Source: G963556115 sp963667375
GTDB taxonomy: Bacteria > Planctomycetota > SZUA-567
Length of the DNA stretch: 64,000 nucleotides
Direction: 5' to 3'
Assembly: GCA_963667375.1 (NCBI GenBank)
Contig: OY763323.1
Span: forward strand, 1,364,001-1,428,000
Shown: positions 24,594 through 33,689 of the stretch, one piece after another
Layout: each line of letters opens with the position of its first letter
Position numbering within the stretch: position 1 is the first letter of the stretch
Program-made: the position numbers and the translations under genes
The notes under the pieces: model-generated
What the model saw: only the letters and a program-made list of their open reading frames with translations
Database searches by the model: none
Told to the model about the DNA's origin: nothing

Positions 24594-25376
24594 TTAACGA
24601 CCCAGTTTTAGCCTCAAGCCTGACTGATCGTCAAGCACTGGATGTGAGGATATTTTCGAGACAGTCGTTTCAATGTCATATTCAACTCGTCGCCATTCTA
24701 CATAGCCGTTACGTAGTACTGCGTAGCAGGAACGTGAATCGTAGTCCCGTGGTTGGCCAACACTGCCGACATTGATGATGGCTTTTCTTTCAGTAAGATT
24801 ATAGCACATTTCTGTTAAATCTTCAATCATAATAAAAGAATCACTGTTATCTTCGATAATACCTGGGAAATGCGTGTGGCCGACGAATGCGTAAATTCCG
24901 GTCATTGCTGCAAAAATGCTGTCAAGCTTGAATGGATCCATTTCAGGATCTGAAGGAAGGACATACTCTGTTATCGGTTGCCTGGGAGAACCATGCATGA
25001 ATTCATACTTCCCAAGTTCGTAGAGCGGTACCAGCGAGTTTAGAAAGCGCCAGCGTCTGAGTACATTTTCATCAGGTTCGGCGTACGATTTCGGGTTCAT
25101 TATACTGCGAACATAATCTACGGCATTCTTTGCAATATAATTAAAGCCTTCAGCAGAATTCAGTACAGCGTAATCATGGTTTCCGCAGATATTTATTGTG
25201 GCATGGATCTGCAGAATATCAACACAAGCCTCAGGGTCTGCGCCGTATCCGACACAGTCCCCAAGGTTGATAATGGTCTCAATATCCTGGGAGCGGATAT
25301 CATTGAGTACCGCCGTTAATGCTTCAAGATTGCCGTGAACATCTGAAATTATTGCAATGGGTTTTGCTTCACTCAT
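24594..25376 (-). CDS. Calcineurin-like metallophosphoesterase
   Basis: This 260-residue protein contains the five metallophosphoesterase blocks in order: DVHGN, GDCVGYG, GNHD, HGSPR and GHTHFPG. Such single-domain bacterial enzymes hydrolyse phosphodiesters or dinucleotide polyphosphates; the substrate is unknown. It lies 23 nt upstream of the CDF transporter. The ribosome-binding site is weak (AGGAT, about 13 nt away). Confidence 0.88.
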   Translation of the reverse strand: MSEAKPIAIISDVHGNLEALTAVLNDIRSQDIETIINLGDCVGYGADPEACVDILQIHATINICGNHDYAVLNSAEGFNYIAKNAVDYVRSIMNPKSYAEPDENVLRRWRFLNSLVPLYELGKYEFMHGSPRQPITEYVLPSDPEMDPFKLDSIFAAMTGIYAFVGHTHFPGIIEDNSDSFIMIEDLTEMCYNLTERKAIINVGSVGQPRDYDSRSCYAVLRNGYVEWRRVEYDIETTVSKISSHPVLDDQSGLRLKLGR

Positions 25377-25480
25377 GTATAAAAATATCCTACTGTCTAT
25401 TGCCTGATATCAGTTCTAATGTACTAGCAGTTTTTCAAGTGATTTTCAGATGATTCCCGTCTATCTTTTTGTGAGTAAAG

Positions 25481-25699
25481 CTATACTGCAACAACTTCGG
25501 TAATCTCAGGGATAGCTTCTCTGATACGAACTTCTACACCTTGTTTCAGAGTGATAGCCGCATGTGGACAACCGCTGCAGGCGCCTTGCAGGCGCACTTT
25601 AACTACAGTACCTTCAAGTCCGATAAACTCAATATCTCCACCGTCTGCCTGTAATGCAGGACGGAGTTCCTCTATTACTGCTCTTACTTTTTCTTCCAT
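25481..25699 (-). CDS. NifU-like C-terminal domain Fe-S scaffold protein
   Basis: This 72-residue protein is a stand-alone NifU C-terminal (Nfu) domain, which carries labile Fe-S clusters to apoproteins. The cluster-binding C41-x2-C44 is in GACSGCPHAAITL, and the LQADGGDIEFIG segment is also diagnostic. The start follows GGAGC. No other iron-sulfur assembly gene is visible nearby. Confidence 0.93.
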   Translation of the reverse strand: MEEKVRAVIEELRPALQADGGDIEFIGLEGTVVKVRLQGACSGCPHAAITLKQGVEVRIREAIPEITEVVAV

Positions 25700-25764
25700 T
25701 TTTTGGGCTCCTTATTTCAAAAAAAATCAAGTAAAACTTAATAATCTGTAAATTTAACGCTTAT

Positions 25765-25965
25765 TTAGACTTCTGCCTCAATTGTATCTGTCTCTTTCAG
25801 CGGATTTCTGGTTGTCAACGGGTTGACAAATCTGCAGAAAGTAGTTGCTTCACAATATAACATGTTATTACATGCTGCAATATCCTTCTTGCGAGAGGTA
25901 ATTTCTTTCAGAACATCAACCTCTATATTCTTCTCACTACAGTACATTTTTTCCTGAACTATCAT
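25765..25965 (-). CDS. Unknown small cysteine-containing protein
   Basis: I do not recognise this 66-residue protein. The start ATG 25965 (MIVQEKMYC) follows a GGGGGAAG ribosome-binding site; an earlier ATG in frame lacks one. It has four cysteines (C9, C32, C38, C44) in a helical context, suggesting a metal site or disulfides, and no signal peptide. It lies upstream of the Nfu gene in the same direction with a 65-nt gap, so the two may be co-expressed. Confidence 0.6.
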   Translation of the reverse strand: MIVQEKMYCSEKNIEVDVLKEITSRKKDIAACNNMLYCEATTFCRFVNPLTTRNPLKETDTIEAEV

Positions 25966-26114
25966 GGTACTTCCCCCTGTATGTAACATCTGATTTTGAA
26001 TAAAAATGTATTTTATTCGGTTGTAATTGAATAATTATACAGAATCACTATATCCTAACAATACTTATTTTGTAATGTTATGGCTATCTCCTGAATAAAA
26101 TAATCAGCTGATTA

Positions 26115-27518
26115 TTATTTGCCGCGTAGCGACCGCGGATGATACAGGTAGGAATTTTTAAAAATATCCTCGGCTTTCGGGAGTTTCTCAGCAACTGCTT
26201 CGGAGTCGGCCATTATAAGTGATTCGATATCTTCAAGAGCATACTCGGCCTTACCTTTGGGGAATAAGCCGATTATCAGGCGGTTATGCCTGATTCCGTC
26301 CTGAACCCGTCCCCAGAGATGCTGGCCGTTTTTTAATTGTATTATAACACTTGGGTTGATTATGCCGTCTGGATCCGGGGTGCCGTCTTCAGGGGTATAA
26401 GTGATAACCGGGAGTTTGTAAGCCTTGATCTCAGCTGGAATCATAGCTGTAGTCGTGTCTTTCTGCTTCTGGATGTAGATGGTGGTCAGCAGGAGAAGGA
26501 CAGCTATGGTAATTATTCCGCCGGAGAAGTAATGCCAGAAGGGGAATTCTTTTCTGATAGTTGGTGTTTGAGACAGATAGTGCTTGTACGGGGTGTTGGT
26601 GCGTAATTGATCGGTATCGCTTTCCGGCTGTCTGCTGGAACCGGGACGGTGAGCGGAACCGGTGCCGGCAGTAAGCTGCGGCAGTAGCGGATGCTGGCAG
26701 ACATTCAGCATGTCTGCTGCCAGTTCTCCAATGCTCTGGTAGCGTTTTCTGGGGTCGGTGAGGAGCATTTTTTCGACTATTTTCGATAATTCTTTGGGGG
26801 TCTTAGGTTCTACCTTGCGCAGTGGCGGCGGGGTGAAATTGCAATGAGCCCGTATTGTCTGCATTGAACTGTCTCTGGTAAAGGGGTTGCTGCCGCAGAT
26901 CATCTCATAAAGTACTACTCCTAAAGAATATATATCTGATTGATATCCGGCTTCAATGCCTTCAATCTGTTCAGGGGATATATAATCCGGGGTTCCGAGA
27001 ATTGAGCCCGCCGAGGTTAGGCCGGAATCTTCAGCGTATTTTGAGAGTCCGAAATCAACGAGTACCGCCCGGCCGTCCGTATTCTCAATCATAATATTTG
27101 CCGGTTTGATATCCCGGTGGATAATACCACTGTTATGCACTTTGCGCAGTCCCGCCATGATTTCGATGGCTATGCGCAGTGCTTCCTCCTGGGTAAGTTC
27201 ATAACCGGGGTCGTCAATCAGGCTGCTCAAGGTTTTACCCTCAATGTATTCCATGGCGAAATAATGAATGCTGCCTTCGATTCCTACGTCATAAACATGC
27301 ATCAGGTTGGGATGATTGAGTGAAGCGAGGGTGCGTGCTTCGCGTTCAAAGCGCTCAATATTCTCGATGTTGTAGTCATACTGGGAGTTAAGAATTTTAA
27401 TGGCAACTATCCGGCCAAGCTGGGTGTCACGAGCTTTATACACTGAGCCCATGCCGCCGCCGCCAAGCTGATCTTGGAGTTTGAATTTTCCTATTTTTGA
27501 CCCGGGGACAATGCTCAT
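26115..27518 (-). CDS. Membrane-anchored Hanks-type Ser/Thr protein kinase
   Basis: This 467-residue protein has an N-terminal kinase domain (about 11-275) with Gly-loop GGGGMGSVYKARD, ATP lysine K41, catalytic HRDIKPANIM (D136), DFG at 155-157 and the GTPDYISPEQ activation segment, so it should be active. A Pro/Ser-rich linker follows, then one membrane helix (about 331-350). The last 110 residues would lie outside the cytoplasm and contain a small beta domain (IIQLKNGQHLWGRVQDG ... AEYALEDIESLI) that is not a PASTA repeat. The gene is alone and divergent from an HU-like gene. Confidence 0.92.
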   Translation of the reverse strand: MSIVPGSKIGKFKLQDQLGGGGMGSVYKARDTQLGRIVAIKILNSQYDYNIENIERFEREARTLASLNHPNLMHVYDVGIEGSIHYFAMEYIEGKTLSSLIDDPGYELTQEEALRIAIEIMAGLRKVHNSGIIHRDIKPANIMIENTDGRAVLVDFGLSKYAEDSGLTSAGSILGTPDYISPEQIEGIEAGYQSDIYSLGVVLYEMICGSNPFTRDSSMQTIRAHCNFTPPPLRKVEPKTPKELSKIVEKMLLTDPRKRYQSIGELAADMLNVCQHPLLPQLTAGTGSAHRPGSSRQPESDTDQLRTNTPYKHYLSQTPTIRKEFPFWHYFSGGIITIAVLLLLTTIYIQKQKDTTTAMIPAEIKAYKLPVITYTPEDGTPDPDGIINPSVIIQLKNGQHLWGRVQDGIRHNRLIIGLFPKGKAEYALEDIESLIMADSEAVAEKLPKAEDIFKNSYLYHPRSLRGK

Positions 27519-27699
27519 AAGGTTATTCTCGGAAACAAAATATTAGATAAGAGATAGTATAATATTCAATTTTTATTATAGCATAAACAGTTGTAATTTG
27601 TACCGTTATTTACGATAAAAATCGTATAAAACTAAAAGTTACTGACAGTTTTTAAAAAAAATATTACTACAACTTAAACCGGATTTTATCAATATTTAC

Positions 27700-27727
27700 T
27701 TGACCTTTTGCAGACTTCATCTATTAT
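27700..27727 (+). promoter_or_regulatory. Candidate promoter for HU-family gene
   Basis: TTGACC (27700-27705), 16 nt, then TATTAT (27722-27727), about 140 nt before the GTG start. It lies in the 350-nt divergent gap between the kinase and HU genes, which is otherwise AT-rich without recognisable features. Confidence 0.55.
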
Positions 27728-27868
27728 AAAATCTTATAAACGTATGCGAGTAAGTATCTTGCCGAGTGTGATTGTTGGGAAATTTCGGTGTGGTGCAGCC
27801 GGATATGTTATTCGCTGCTTGGGAAAAGATTTGATTTTGTTTTAAGTAATGATAAGGGGGTAGTACCT

Positions 27869-28159
27869 GTGACAAAGAATGATATGGTTCTACGGATTGC
27901 AAAAGAAATGGATATGCGTCAGACTGACATCAAGCGCATTGTGCAGATGACTCTGGACGGTATCGTTGATGTCCTTGAAAGTGAAAGCAGGCTGGAGTTG
28001 AGGAATTTTGGCGTATTTGAAGTGCGCACCAGAAAGCCCCGCAAGGCGAGAAATCCCCGAACCGGTGATGAAGTGATGGTGCCTGAGCGGAAGGTTGTTA
28101 CCTTTAAACCAGGTAAAATGATGGAAGAACGTGTTCAGGGAACTGAAGCAGCTGAATAG
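27869..28159 (+). CDS. HU/IHF-family DNA-binding protein
   Basis: This 96-residue histone-like protein bends DNA. It shows the family core LELRNFGVFEVRTRKPRKARNP (only part quoted) and the arm tip RNPRTGDEV, followed by VVTFKPGKMMEERV. The start is a GTG at 27869 (VTKNDMVLRIAKE), supported by AAGGGGG about 8 nt upstream; the longer frame opening at 27788 has no such site. Hetero- or homodimer and IHF versus HU cannot be told. A terminator follows. Confidence 0.93.
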   Translation: MTKNDMVLRIAKEMDMRQTDIKRIVQMTLDGIVDVLESESRLELRNFGVFEVRTRKPRKARNPRTGDEVMVPERKVVTFKPGKMMEERVQGTEAAE

Positions 28160-28217
28160 AGTTTATTTATTCTTTCATTGATTTTGATAAGTGCTGCACC
28201 AGTTGCGTTGTTTAGAG

Positions 28218-28244
28218 GCCGGGTACTTTGTACCCGGCTTAATT
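28218..28244 (+). terminator. Terminator after HU-family gene
   Basis: A 9-bp GC-rich stem (28218-28226 with 28230-28238) with a 3-nt loop, followed by TTAATTTT. Confidence 0.75.
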
Positions 28245-28318
28245 TTGTGTTATTCTTGACATTACGGTGGAAATTGATATATAATAAACTGATAATCTGA
28301 ACTTAAAGGGATCTTTAA

Positions 28319-28729
28319 ATGCAAAAACGGTTTATTATCTTATTTTCGCTGCTGTCAGTATTTGCTGCCGGTTGTAATACTAATGAAAAAAAGAAGGCGG
28401 AACTTATTGCTAATGCGTATGATAAATATCATCCGACCTATGGTTACCGTAGTGAACTTCCCGACAAGCAGCTGGAGGTTAATTCCGAGGGTGAGAGCCT
28501 CTGGCAGCGCCCTCCTGAAAGGGTTGCGGTCTATAAGACTCCGGATGGCCCTGAGACCGGAGGTCATCCCCGGGCTCCGGTTGATCAGAATTATCTTGGT
28601 TATAAAGAAGGCGATGATCAGCTGATTTATGAGGATACACATAATGTTACCGGTAATCTTACCACCAGACAGCCGGTAGGTGAGCTTCCTGATTATTTAC
28701 GCGGTGATTACGGCTCTACGACTCACTGA
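28319..28729 (+). CDS. Small lipoprotein of unknown function
   Basis: This 136-residue protein has a signal peptide ending in FAAGC (lipidated C19) and a hydrophilic remainder rich in Tyr, Pro, Asp and Gly, without a family I recognise. Segments such as YDKYHPTYGYRSELP suggest a largely extended periplasmic chain. The start ATG follows AAGGGATC. It is followed by argC in the same direction with a 67-nt gap, but the two have no evident functional link. Confidence 0.75.
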   Translation: MQKRFIILFSLLSVFAAGCNTNEKKKAELIANAYDKYHPTYGYRSELPDKQLEVNSEGESLWQRPPERVAVYKTPDGPETGGHPRAPVDQNYLGYKEGDDQLIYEDTHNVTGNLTTRQPVGELPDYLRGDYGSTTH

Positions 28730-28796
28730 TCTGGTCAAGGTTGGCTGGTATATTATAAATATTTTACTGAATTATAAAGTTTATAGAAAGTAATTT

Positions 28797-29858
28797 ATGA
28801 CAAAGAAGATTAAACTTGTCGGTGCGACCGGTTATGGAGGTCTGGGACTTATTGAACTGGTGCGCAGGCATCCGGAGTTCGATATAAGCTGTGTTATTGC
28901 AACTCAGGACGTGGGCAAGAGAATTTCAGACGTCTGGACTTATCTTGATGGATATTGTGATCTGCCGATTGTCGCCCCTGACAGTAAAGAAGCGGCTGAG
29001 GCAGAAGCGGATGTGGTTGTATTCTCTACTCCTGACGGTGTGGGTCAGACTGGTGCTGGGGCTGAACTTGCCAAAGGGCGTAAGGTGCTGGATTATTCCG
29101 GAGATTTCCGTTTTAATTCCACCGAGCTTTATCATGAATATGCCAGCAGGATCAATAAGGATCCGCAGCATAAATCTCCGGAGTTGTTGGGTGAGAGTGT
29201 GTACGGTCTTACCGAACTGCATCGCAGTGAAATAGCTGGAGCGCGACTGGTCGGTAATCCCGGCTGTTTCGCAGTAAGCTGTATTCTGGGATTGTCAGCA
29301 GCGGTAAAAAATAATCTGATAGAGACAAGAGGTATTTCCTGTGACTGTAAAAGTGGTATCTCTGGAGCAGGCAAGAAGCCGGCGGCGGGATTTCATTATC
29401 CGGAGCGTTATGATAATATGAACGCATATAGACTTACCGGGCATCAGCATGTGATGGAGGTGGAGCGTGAGTTGTCCGAGCTTAGCGGCTCCGGGGTGAA
29501 TATTACCTTTACACCCCAGGTTGTGCCGATGTCCAGGGGAATAATGTCAACTTTATATGGAATTCTCAAACCTGGTGTAACTCAGCAGCAGGTGTTGGAG
29601 GCATATCAGGAGATGTTTGCGGCGGAACCGTTTGTGCTGGTCAGGGATTTTGCATATCCGGGGTCTACCGGCGCAGTTCGCGGCAGTAATCGCTGTCTGC
29701 TGACTGTGGCCTGTGATGAACGGACTGGGGTTTTCAGAGTAATAAGTCACATTGATAATCTTATGAAGGGACAGGCAGGAAGTGCGGTGCAGAATCTCAA
29801 TGTTATGTTCGGTTTTGCAGAGACTACCGGGCTTGATAATCCTGGGGCGCATCCTTAA
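28797..29858 (+). CDS. argC: N-acetyl-gamma-glutamyl-phosphate reductase
   Basis: This 353-residue NADPH-dependent dehydrogenase catalyses the third step of arginine synthesis. The nucleotide-binding start VGATGYGGLGLIELVRRHP replaces the usual GASGYTG. The catalytic cysteine is in VGNPGCFAVS, with SGISGAGKKP following, and the substrate-binding His is in AYRLTGHQH. No other arg gene is in the window. Confidence 0.93.
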   Translation: MTKKIKLVGATGYGGLGLIELVRRHPEFDISCVIATQDVGKRISDVWTYLDGYCDLPIVAPDSKEAAEAEADVVVFSTPDGVGQTGAGAELAKGRKVLDYSGDFRFNSTELYHEYASRINKDPQHKSPELLGESVYGLTELHRSEIAGARLVGNPGCFAVSCILGLSAAVKNNLIETRGISCDCKSGISGAGKKPAAGFHYPERYDNMNAYRLTGHQHVMEVERELSELSGSGVNITFTPQVVPMSRGIMSTLYGILKPGVTQQQVLEAYQEMFAAEPFVLVRDFAYPGSTGAVRGSNRCLLTVACDERTGVFRVISHIDNLMKGQAGSAVQNLNVMFGFAETTGLDNPGAHP

Positions 29859-29942
29859 ATATGCGTTTTAAGTATTCTGGAATTTATCTGGTAAATTCCC
29901 CGGGTTTTCAAAATTCGGGTATTGTTCTAGAAAGTGACCATT

Positions 29943-31790
29943 ATGTGTGGAATAGTTGGATATATCGGTACTGGACGGGCGGTTGAGGCGGTTGTTAAGG
30001 GCTTGAAGAGTCTGGAATATCGCGGTTATGATTCAGCCGGCTGCGCCTGGAGAGATGGCGGGAAGATTGAGGTCGTTAAAACCCGAGGAAGGGTCGCGGA
30101 CCTTGAGGAAGCCCTGCCTGCGGGAATTATCAGTGATGAAGCCATCGGTCATACCCGCTGGGCAACCCATGGTGCGCCTCTTGATTGTAATGCACATCCG
30201 CATTTTTCCCCGGATAAGCGTATTGTTCTGGTTCATAATGGTATTATTGATAATTATATTGAACTGCGTAAGGAACTGATTGCCGGTGGAGCCGAGGAAA
30301 AAGATTTTCTTTCTGATACGGATTCGGAGATTATCGCTCATCTTATAGCTTCGGTGTATGACGGGGATCTGCTTGTCGCTGTTGAGAAGGTCTTACCGCG
30401 TCTTGACGGCGCGTATGCGCTGGCAGTACTGGCCGCAGATGAACCGGGTAAAATAGTGGCGGTTAGAAAGGGCAGTCCGCTCGCTATAGGTCTGGCTGAT
30501 TCGGCGGTCGTCCTTGGTTCTGATGCGGTTCCGATTCTGCCCCATACCAATAGAGTGATTTTTCTTGATGATAATCAGGTAGCTGTCTGTACTCATGAAG
30601 GTCTGACCTTGCGTCAGGACGGTCATGAAATAGAGCCCAATGTCACCACTATAAGCTGGAGTCCCGAGGCGGCTCAGAAGGGTGGTTACAAGCATTTTAT
30701 GCTCAAAGAGATCTTTGAACAGCCACAGATTCTGACAAATCTGGTGCGTCAGAAGATCGAACTTTCTAAAACCGCGGACGAAGAGCCGATTTTTCATCTG
30801 GATGATCTTAAAGTTCCTGATGAATACTTTAAAGGTGTAAGCAGGATTGTTCTGGTGGCACAGGGGACTGCGTATCATGCCGGCATGATAGGGCGTAATC
30901 TGATTGAGCGTACGGCTAGAATACCGAGTTATGCTGAGTATGCGGCAGATTTTTATTATCGTGATCCTATTCTTGATCCGTCAGTACTTGTTATTGCCAT
31001 TACTCAGTCTGGTGAGACTATGGATACGCTCCACGCAGTCAGAAGCGCCAGAGAGAATAACTGTAAGGTAATAAGTATTGTTAATACTGTTGGTTCTACA
31101 ATTGCCCGGGAATCTGATGGTGTGTTTTATATGCACTGTGGTCCGGAGATAGGTGTGGCCAGTACCAAGGCTTTTACGTCCATGATTGCCAGTCTGTATA
31201 TTCTGGCTCTTAGGATGGCGCAGGTGCGCGGTACTTTAGATACTTATGATCTTATCAGGAGAACCAAGGACCTGATGCAGGTGGGGCCGAGAGTGGAAGC
31301 GGTGCTTGCTACTGCCAATTATATTAAACAGATTGCCATGAAGTATAAAGATGCCAGTAATTTTCTGTTTTTGGGGCGCGGCACCAGCTGGCCGCTGGCT
31401 ATGGAGGGAGCACTGAAGCTGAAAGAGGTCAGTTATATCCATGCGGAGGGTTATGATGCTGCCGAGATGAAGCATGGTCCGATAGCGTTGATAGATGAGA
31501 ATATGCCGTGTCTCTTTATCGCTTTAAAAGGGCGCAGATATGATAAGGTGATAAGTAATATTCAGGAGGTAAAGGCGCGTGGCGGCAAGGTTATTGCGAT
31601 TGCCAGTCATGATGACAATACTATTAGTGAAATGGTTGATGATGTTATTTATGTTAGGGCAGAGAGTGGAGTAATGAATAGTATTGTCTGCTCGCTGCCG
31701 TTGCAGATTATGGCGTATTATATTGCCGATGCACGGGGATGTGATGTTGATAAGCCAAAGAATCTGGCGAAGAGCGTGACGGTGGAATAG
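29943..31790 (+). CDS. glmS: Glutamine-fructose-6-phosphate aminotransferase (isomerizing)
   Basis: This 615-residue enzyme makes glucosamine-6-phosphate for peptidoglycan and LPS. The start at ATG 29943 places the catalytic Cys directly after the initiator (MCGIVGYIG), as the mechanism requires, so the frame opening three codons earlier is wrong. The glutaminase domain shows HTRWATHGAP and NGIIDNY; two SIS domains follow with SQSGETMDT and ASTKAFTS, and the conserved end is DKPKNLAKSVTVE. The 84-nt upstream gap is too short for the glmS ribozyme. A terminator follows. Confidence 0.97.
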   Translation: MCGIVGYIGTGRAVEAVVKGLKSLEYRGYDSAGCAWRDGGKIEVVKTRGRVADLEEALPAGIISDEAIGHTRWATHGAPLDCNAHPHFSPDKRIVLVHNGIIDNYIELRKELIAGGAEEKDFLSDTDSEIIAHLIASVYDGDLLVAVEKVLPRLDGAYALAVLAADEPGKIVAVRKGSPLAIGLADSAVVLGSDAVPILPHTNRVIFLDDNQVAVCTHEGLTLRQDGHEIEPNVTTISWSPEAAQKGGYKHFMLKEIFEQPQILTNLVRQKIELSKTADEEPIFHLDDLKVPDEYFKGVSRIVLVAQGTAYHAGMIGRNLIERTARIPSYAEYAADFYYRDPILDPSVLVIAITQSGETMDTLHAVRSARENNCKVISIVNTVGSTIARESDGVFYMHCGPEIGVASTKAFTSMIASLYILALRMAQVRGTLDTYDLIRRTKDLMQVGPRVEAVLATANYIKQIAMKYKDASNFLFLGRGTSWPLAMEGALKLKEVSYIHAEGYDAAEMKHGPIALIDENMPCLFIALKGRRYDKVISNIQEVKARGGKVIAIASHDDNTISEMVDDVIYVRAESGVMNSIVCSLPLQIMAYYIADARGCDVDKPKNLAKSVTVE

Positions 31791-31820
31791 GTAGTATTTA
31801 TACTTGTGTAATATTTTATA

Positions 31821-31855
31821 AAGTGTGCTGCTGAAATAGGCGGCACACTTTTTTT
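31821..31855 (+). terminator. Terminator after glmS
   Basis: An 11-bp stem with one G-U pair (31821-31831 with 31840-31850), 8-nt loop, then seven T residues. Confidence 0.88.
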
Positions 31856-31941
31856 ATGGTTTTAGTGCGGTGAGGCTGTGAATCTGTCGATATCAGTAGT
31901 AGAAATGTTTTATGCGGTTTATTTCACTATGGAGATTTCTA

Positions 31942-32298
31942 ATGTCTGATTTTGAAGAGTTAAAGAGCAGTGAGTTGTGGATCAAGGGGCGAGAACTTGG
32001 TGCCAGCATTGTGCGTTTTGATACAGTATTATGTAAGAATGATCAGGGTTTGTATGAGCAGACCCAGGATATGCTGAAGTATGTTATTGCCGCCCATATT
32101 GAAGGCGATGCACAGGAGAAACTGAATCTTTATCATAATGCGGCAGCTGAGTGCCGGACAATAATTGATATGCTTAATGAATGGGCTAAAGATAATTATA
32201 ACAGTTTTGATATTGTGGCACCGATTATATTCAAGCTCAACGATTATATTGATATTGTCTGTATTGAAGCGAAGAATCTTCAGCGTAAATCTGCATAA
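31942..32298 (+). CDS. Unknown helical protein
   Basis: I do not recognise this 118-residue soluble protein. It is predicted to be largely alpha-helical (ELWIKGRELGASIVR, DMLKYVIAAHIEGDAQEKL, TIIDMLNEWAKDN), in the manner of a four-helix bundle. The start ATG 31942 (MSDFEELKSS) follows TGGAGA and is preferred over the ATG at 31912. It forms a single-gene unit between the glmS terminator and its own terminator. Confidence 0.65.
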   Translation: MSDFEELKSSELWIKGRELGASIVRFDTVLCKNDQGLYEQTQDMLKYVIAAHIEGDAQEKLNLYHNAAAECRTIIDMLNEWAKDNYNSFDIVAPIIFKLNDYIDIVCIEAKNLQRKSA

Positions 32299-32316
32299 TC
32301 GCTGTTATATGTTATT

Positions 32317-32361
32317 ATAATCAGGGCACTTCACATAGTGGAGTGCCCTGATTATATTTTT
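32317..32361 (+). terminator. Long hairpin terminator
   Basis: A 14-bp perfect stem (32317-32330 with 32342-32355), extended inward by four more pairs, precedes an A-then-T5 tract. The stem is AT-flanked and could also act on the other strand. Confidence 0.85.
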
Positions 32362-32475
32362 AGCGGGAATTTAAACAAAAATAAATATTCTCTAAAGTTA
32401 TTTTTCAACTTTAACCGATAAAGTAGTAATAAGATATTATCGGTCATCAGGGCCTTTGTGCCAGAAGGAGAAATT

Positions 32476-33561
32476 ATGGAATTGACTCAGCATTTGTATT
32501 TGAAAATAGGTTCCAACGTCAGAGGGCCTGTTTCAGCGAATGTACTGCATAATATGTTTAAAAATAATGAAATTGACGGTTCTGCAATGTTTTCCGTTGA
32601 TGGTAATAAATGGGCATCAATAACTAGGCTATTCTCTTCAAAAGCCGCTAAAAATGTTCAGGAATATTCCAATGATACCGGTGAGCAGGGAGAGGATCCA
32701 TTTAAAGTCAACAGCTCATCAAGTATTGGTACCTGTATTCCGGAACTGTTGAAACGTGTTAACCGGGCTTCGATCATTCTAAACAGAAGTTTTTCTCTTA
32801 TGACCTATCTCATTTTTGCCGGCGGCAGTATTGCCTTTTCGATGGGTATTTGTCTCGGGTTAAGATTTATAATACCTTCCTTCAGTCCACTGCTGCATAT
32901 TGCCATGGCTGTGGTACCGGCTATTCTTATGGCGGGTGTGGCGGCACACTCGTTTGGCAATTTTTATATTAAGATGCTGACCAGACTCTCAATTAAGGAG
33001 AAGTATTCGCTGGCGATTCATGTTCCCTGGGAAAACGCCCCGGAAGAATGGTGCTTGCCGCTTACCAAATGGCTTTATCTGAATGACTGGCTGATCGACA
33101 GTAATGCCGGGGATATGCTCCCGTATGTGAGGGCTTTTGTCACGGGAGTGACACCAAATACTGTAGAAGAGGAGGTTGATCTCTGGAAAAATATTCTGCA
33201 GGGCAGCAAGAAGAGTTTTGATCCTTCTGTAGGGCGTTCAGTCAGAGAGCTGGCGTGTTTGCAGCGCCTTCCTGCATGGACTACCGAGATTACTCCGGGA
33301 ATGAATCTGCATGAGTTGGAAAAATCATTGGGAAATGCCGGCAGAAAATGGGCTATGAGCCTGCTTAAAAGGGCTGCAGCGAGAAGAAAAGATCTGCAGG
33401 AAGCGGCGCAGAGCGGTGATCTGGATCAGGTTATTTTTGAATTTTTCTGCTCAAGACTTGCCGGCGGCAGGGAATGTCTGCTGGTTATTATCAGTACTCA
33501 TGGAGGTAGCGAGCGCAGGGAAAGCAGACATGCTGCTGGTAAGAAGGAACGTGCGGCATAA
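32476..33561 (+). CDS. GYF_2-domain membrane protein
   Basis: This 361-residue protein opens with a domain resembling GYF_2 (residues 5-52: YLKIGSNVRGPVSANVL ... KWASI), a small fold often found before membrane domains in bacteria. Two membrane helices follow (about 108-134 and 139-160). The remaining 200 residues are soluble and basic, ending in a Lys/Arg-rich tail. The function is unknown. The start ATG 32476 follows AAGGAG; the upstream in-frame GTG is not needed. Its leader contains an 8-bp inverted repeat (32414-32444). Confidence 0.7.
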   Translation: MELTQHLYLKIGSNVRGPVSANVLHNMFKNNEIDGSAMFSVDGNKWASITRLFSSKAAKNVQEYSNDTGEQGEDPFKVNSSSSIGTCIPELLKRVNRASIILNRSFSLMTYLIFAGGSIAFSMGICLGLRFIIPSFSPLLHIAMAVVPAILMAGVAAHSFGNFYIKMLTRLSIKEKYSLAIHVPWENAPEEWCLPLTKWLYLNDWLIDSNAGDMLPYVRAFVTGVTPNTVEEEVDLWKNILQGSKKSFDPSVGRSVRELACLQRLPAWTTEITPGMNLHELEKSLGNAGRKWAMSLLKRAAARRKDLQEAAQSGDLDQVIFEFFCSRLAGGRECLLVIISTHGGSERRESRHAAGKKERAA

Positions 33562-33593
33562 AGTTATTATTCGGGTTTTAACCGGTTTAAGAA

Positions 33594-33626
33594 GACTCTG
33601 CCTTTTTTTAAAAAAGAGGCAGGGTT
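33594..33626. repeat. Imperfect inverted repeat downstream of GYF_2 gene
   Basis: A stem of about 10 bp with one bulge (near 33594-33603 and 33617-33626) encloses a T7/A6 stretch. It may end transcription of the upstream gene, but the T tract is inside rather than after the stem, so the terminator call is weak. Confidence 0.4.
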
Positions 33627-33689
33627 CTTGAATTATATAGATTCATTATGTAAGATAGAATGGTTGGGTCATTGTGTAAAGGTGTAGGT

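Noticed and set aside
29859..29942. glmS ribozyme upstream of glmS
   Set aside because: The gap of 84 nt is too short and lacks the conserved ribozyme core; small stem fragments there look like ordinary intergenic structure.
32393..32421. Sigma-28-like site TAAAGTTA ... ACCGATAA upstream of the GYF_2 gene
   Set aside because: Both halves match well, but they are 13 nt apart instead of 11, and the -10-like half is one arm of an inverted repeat that explains it equally well.
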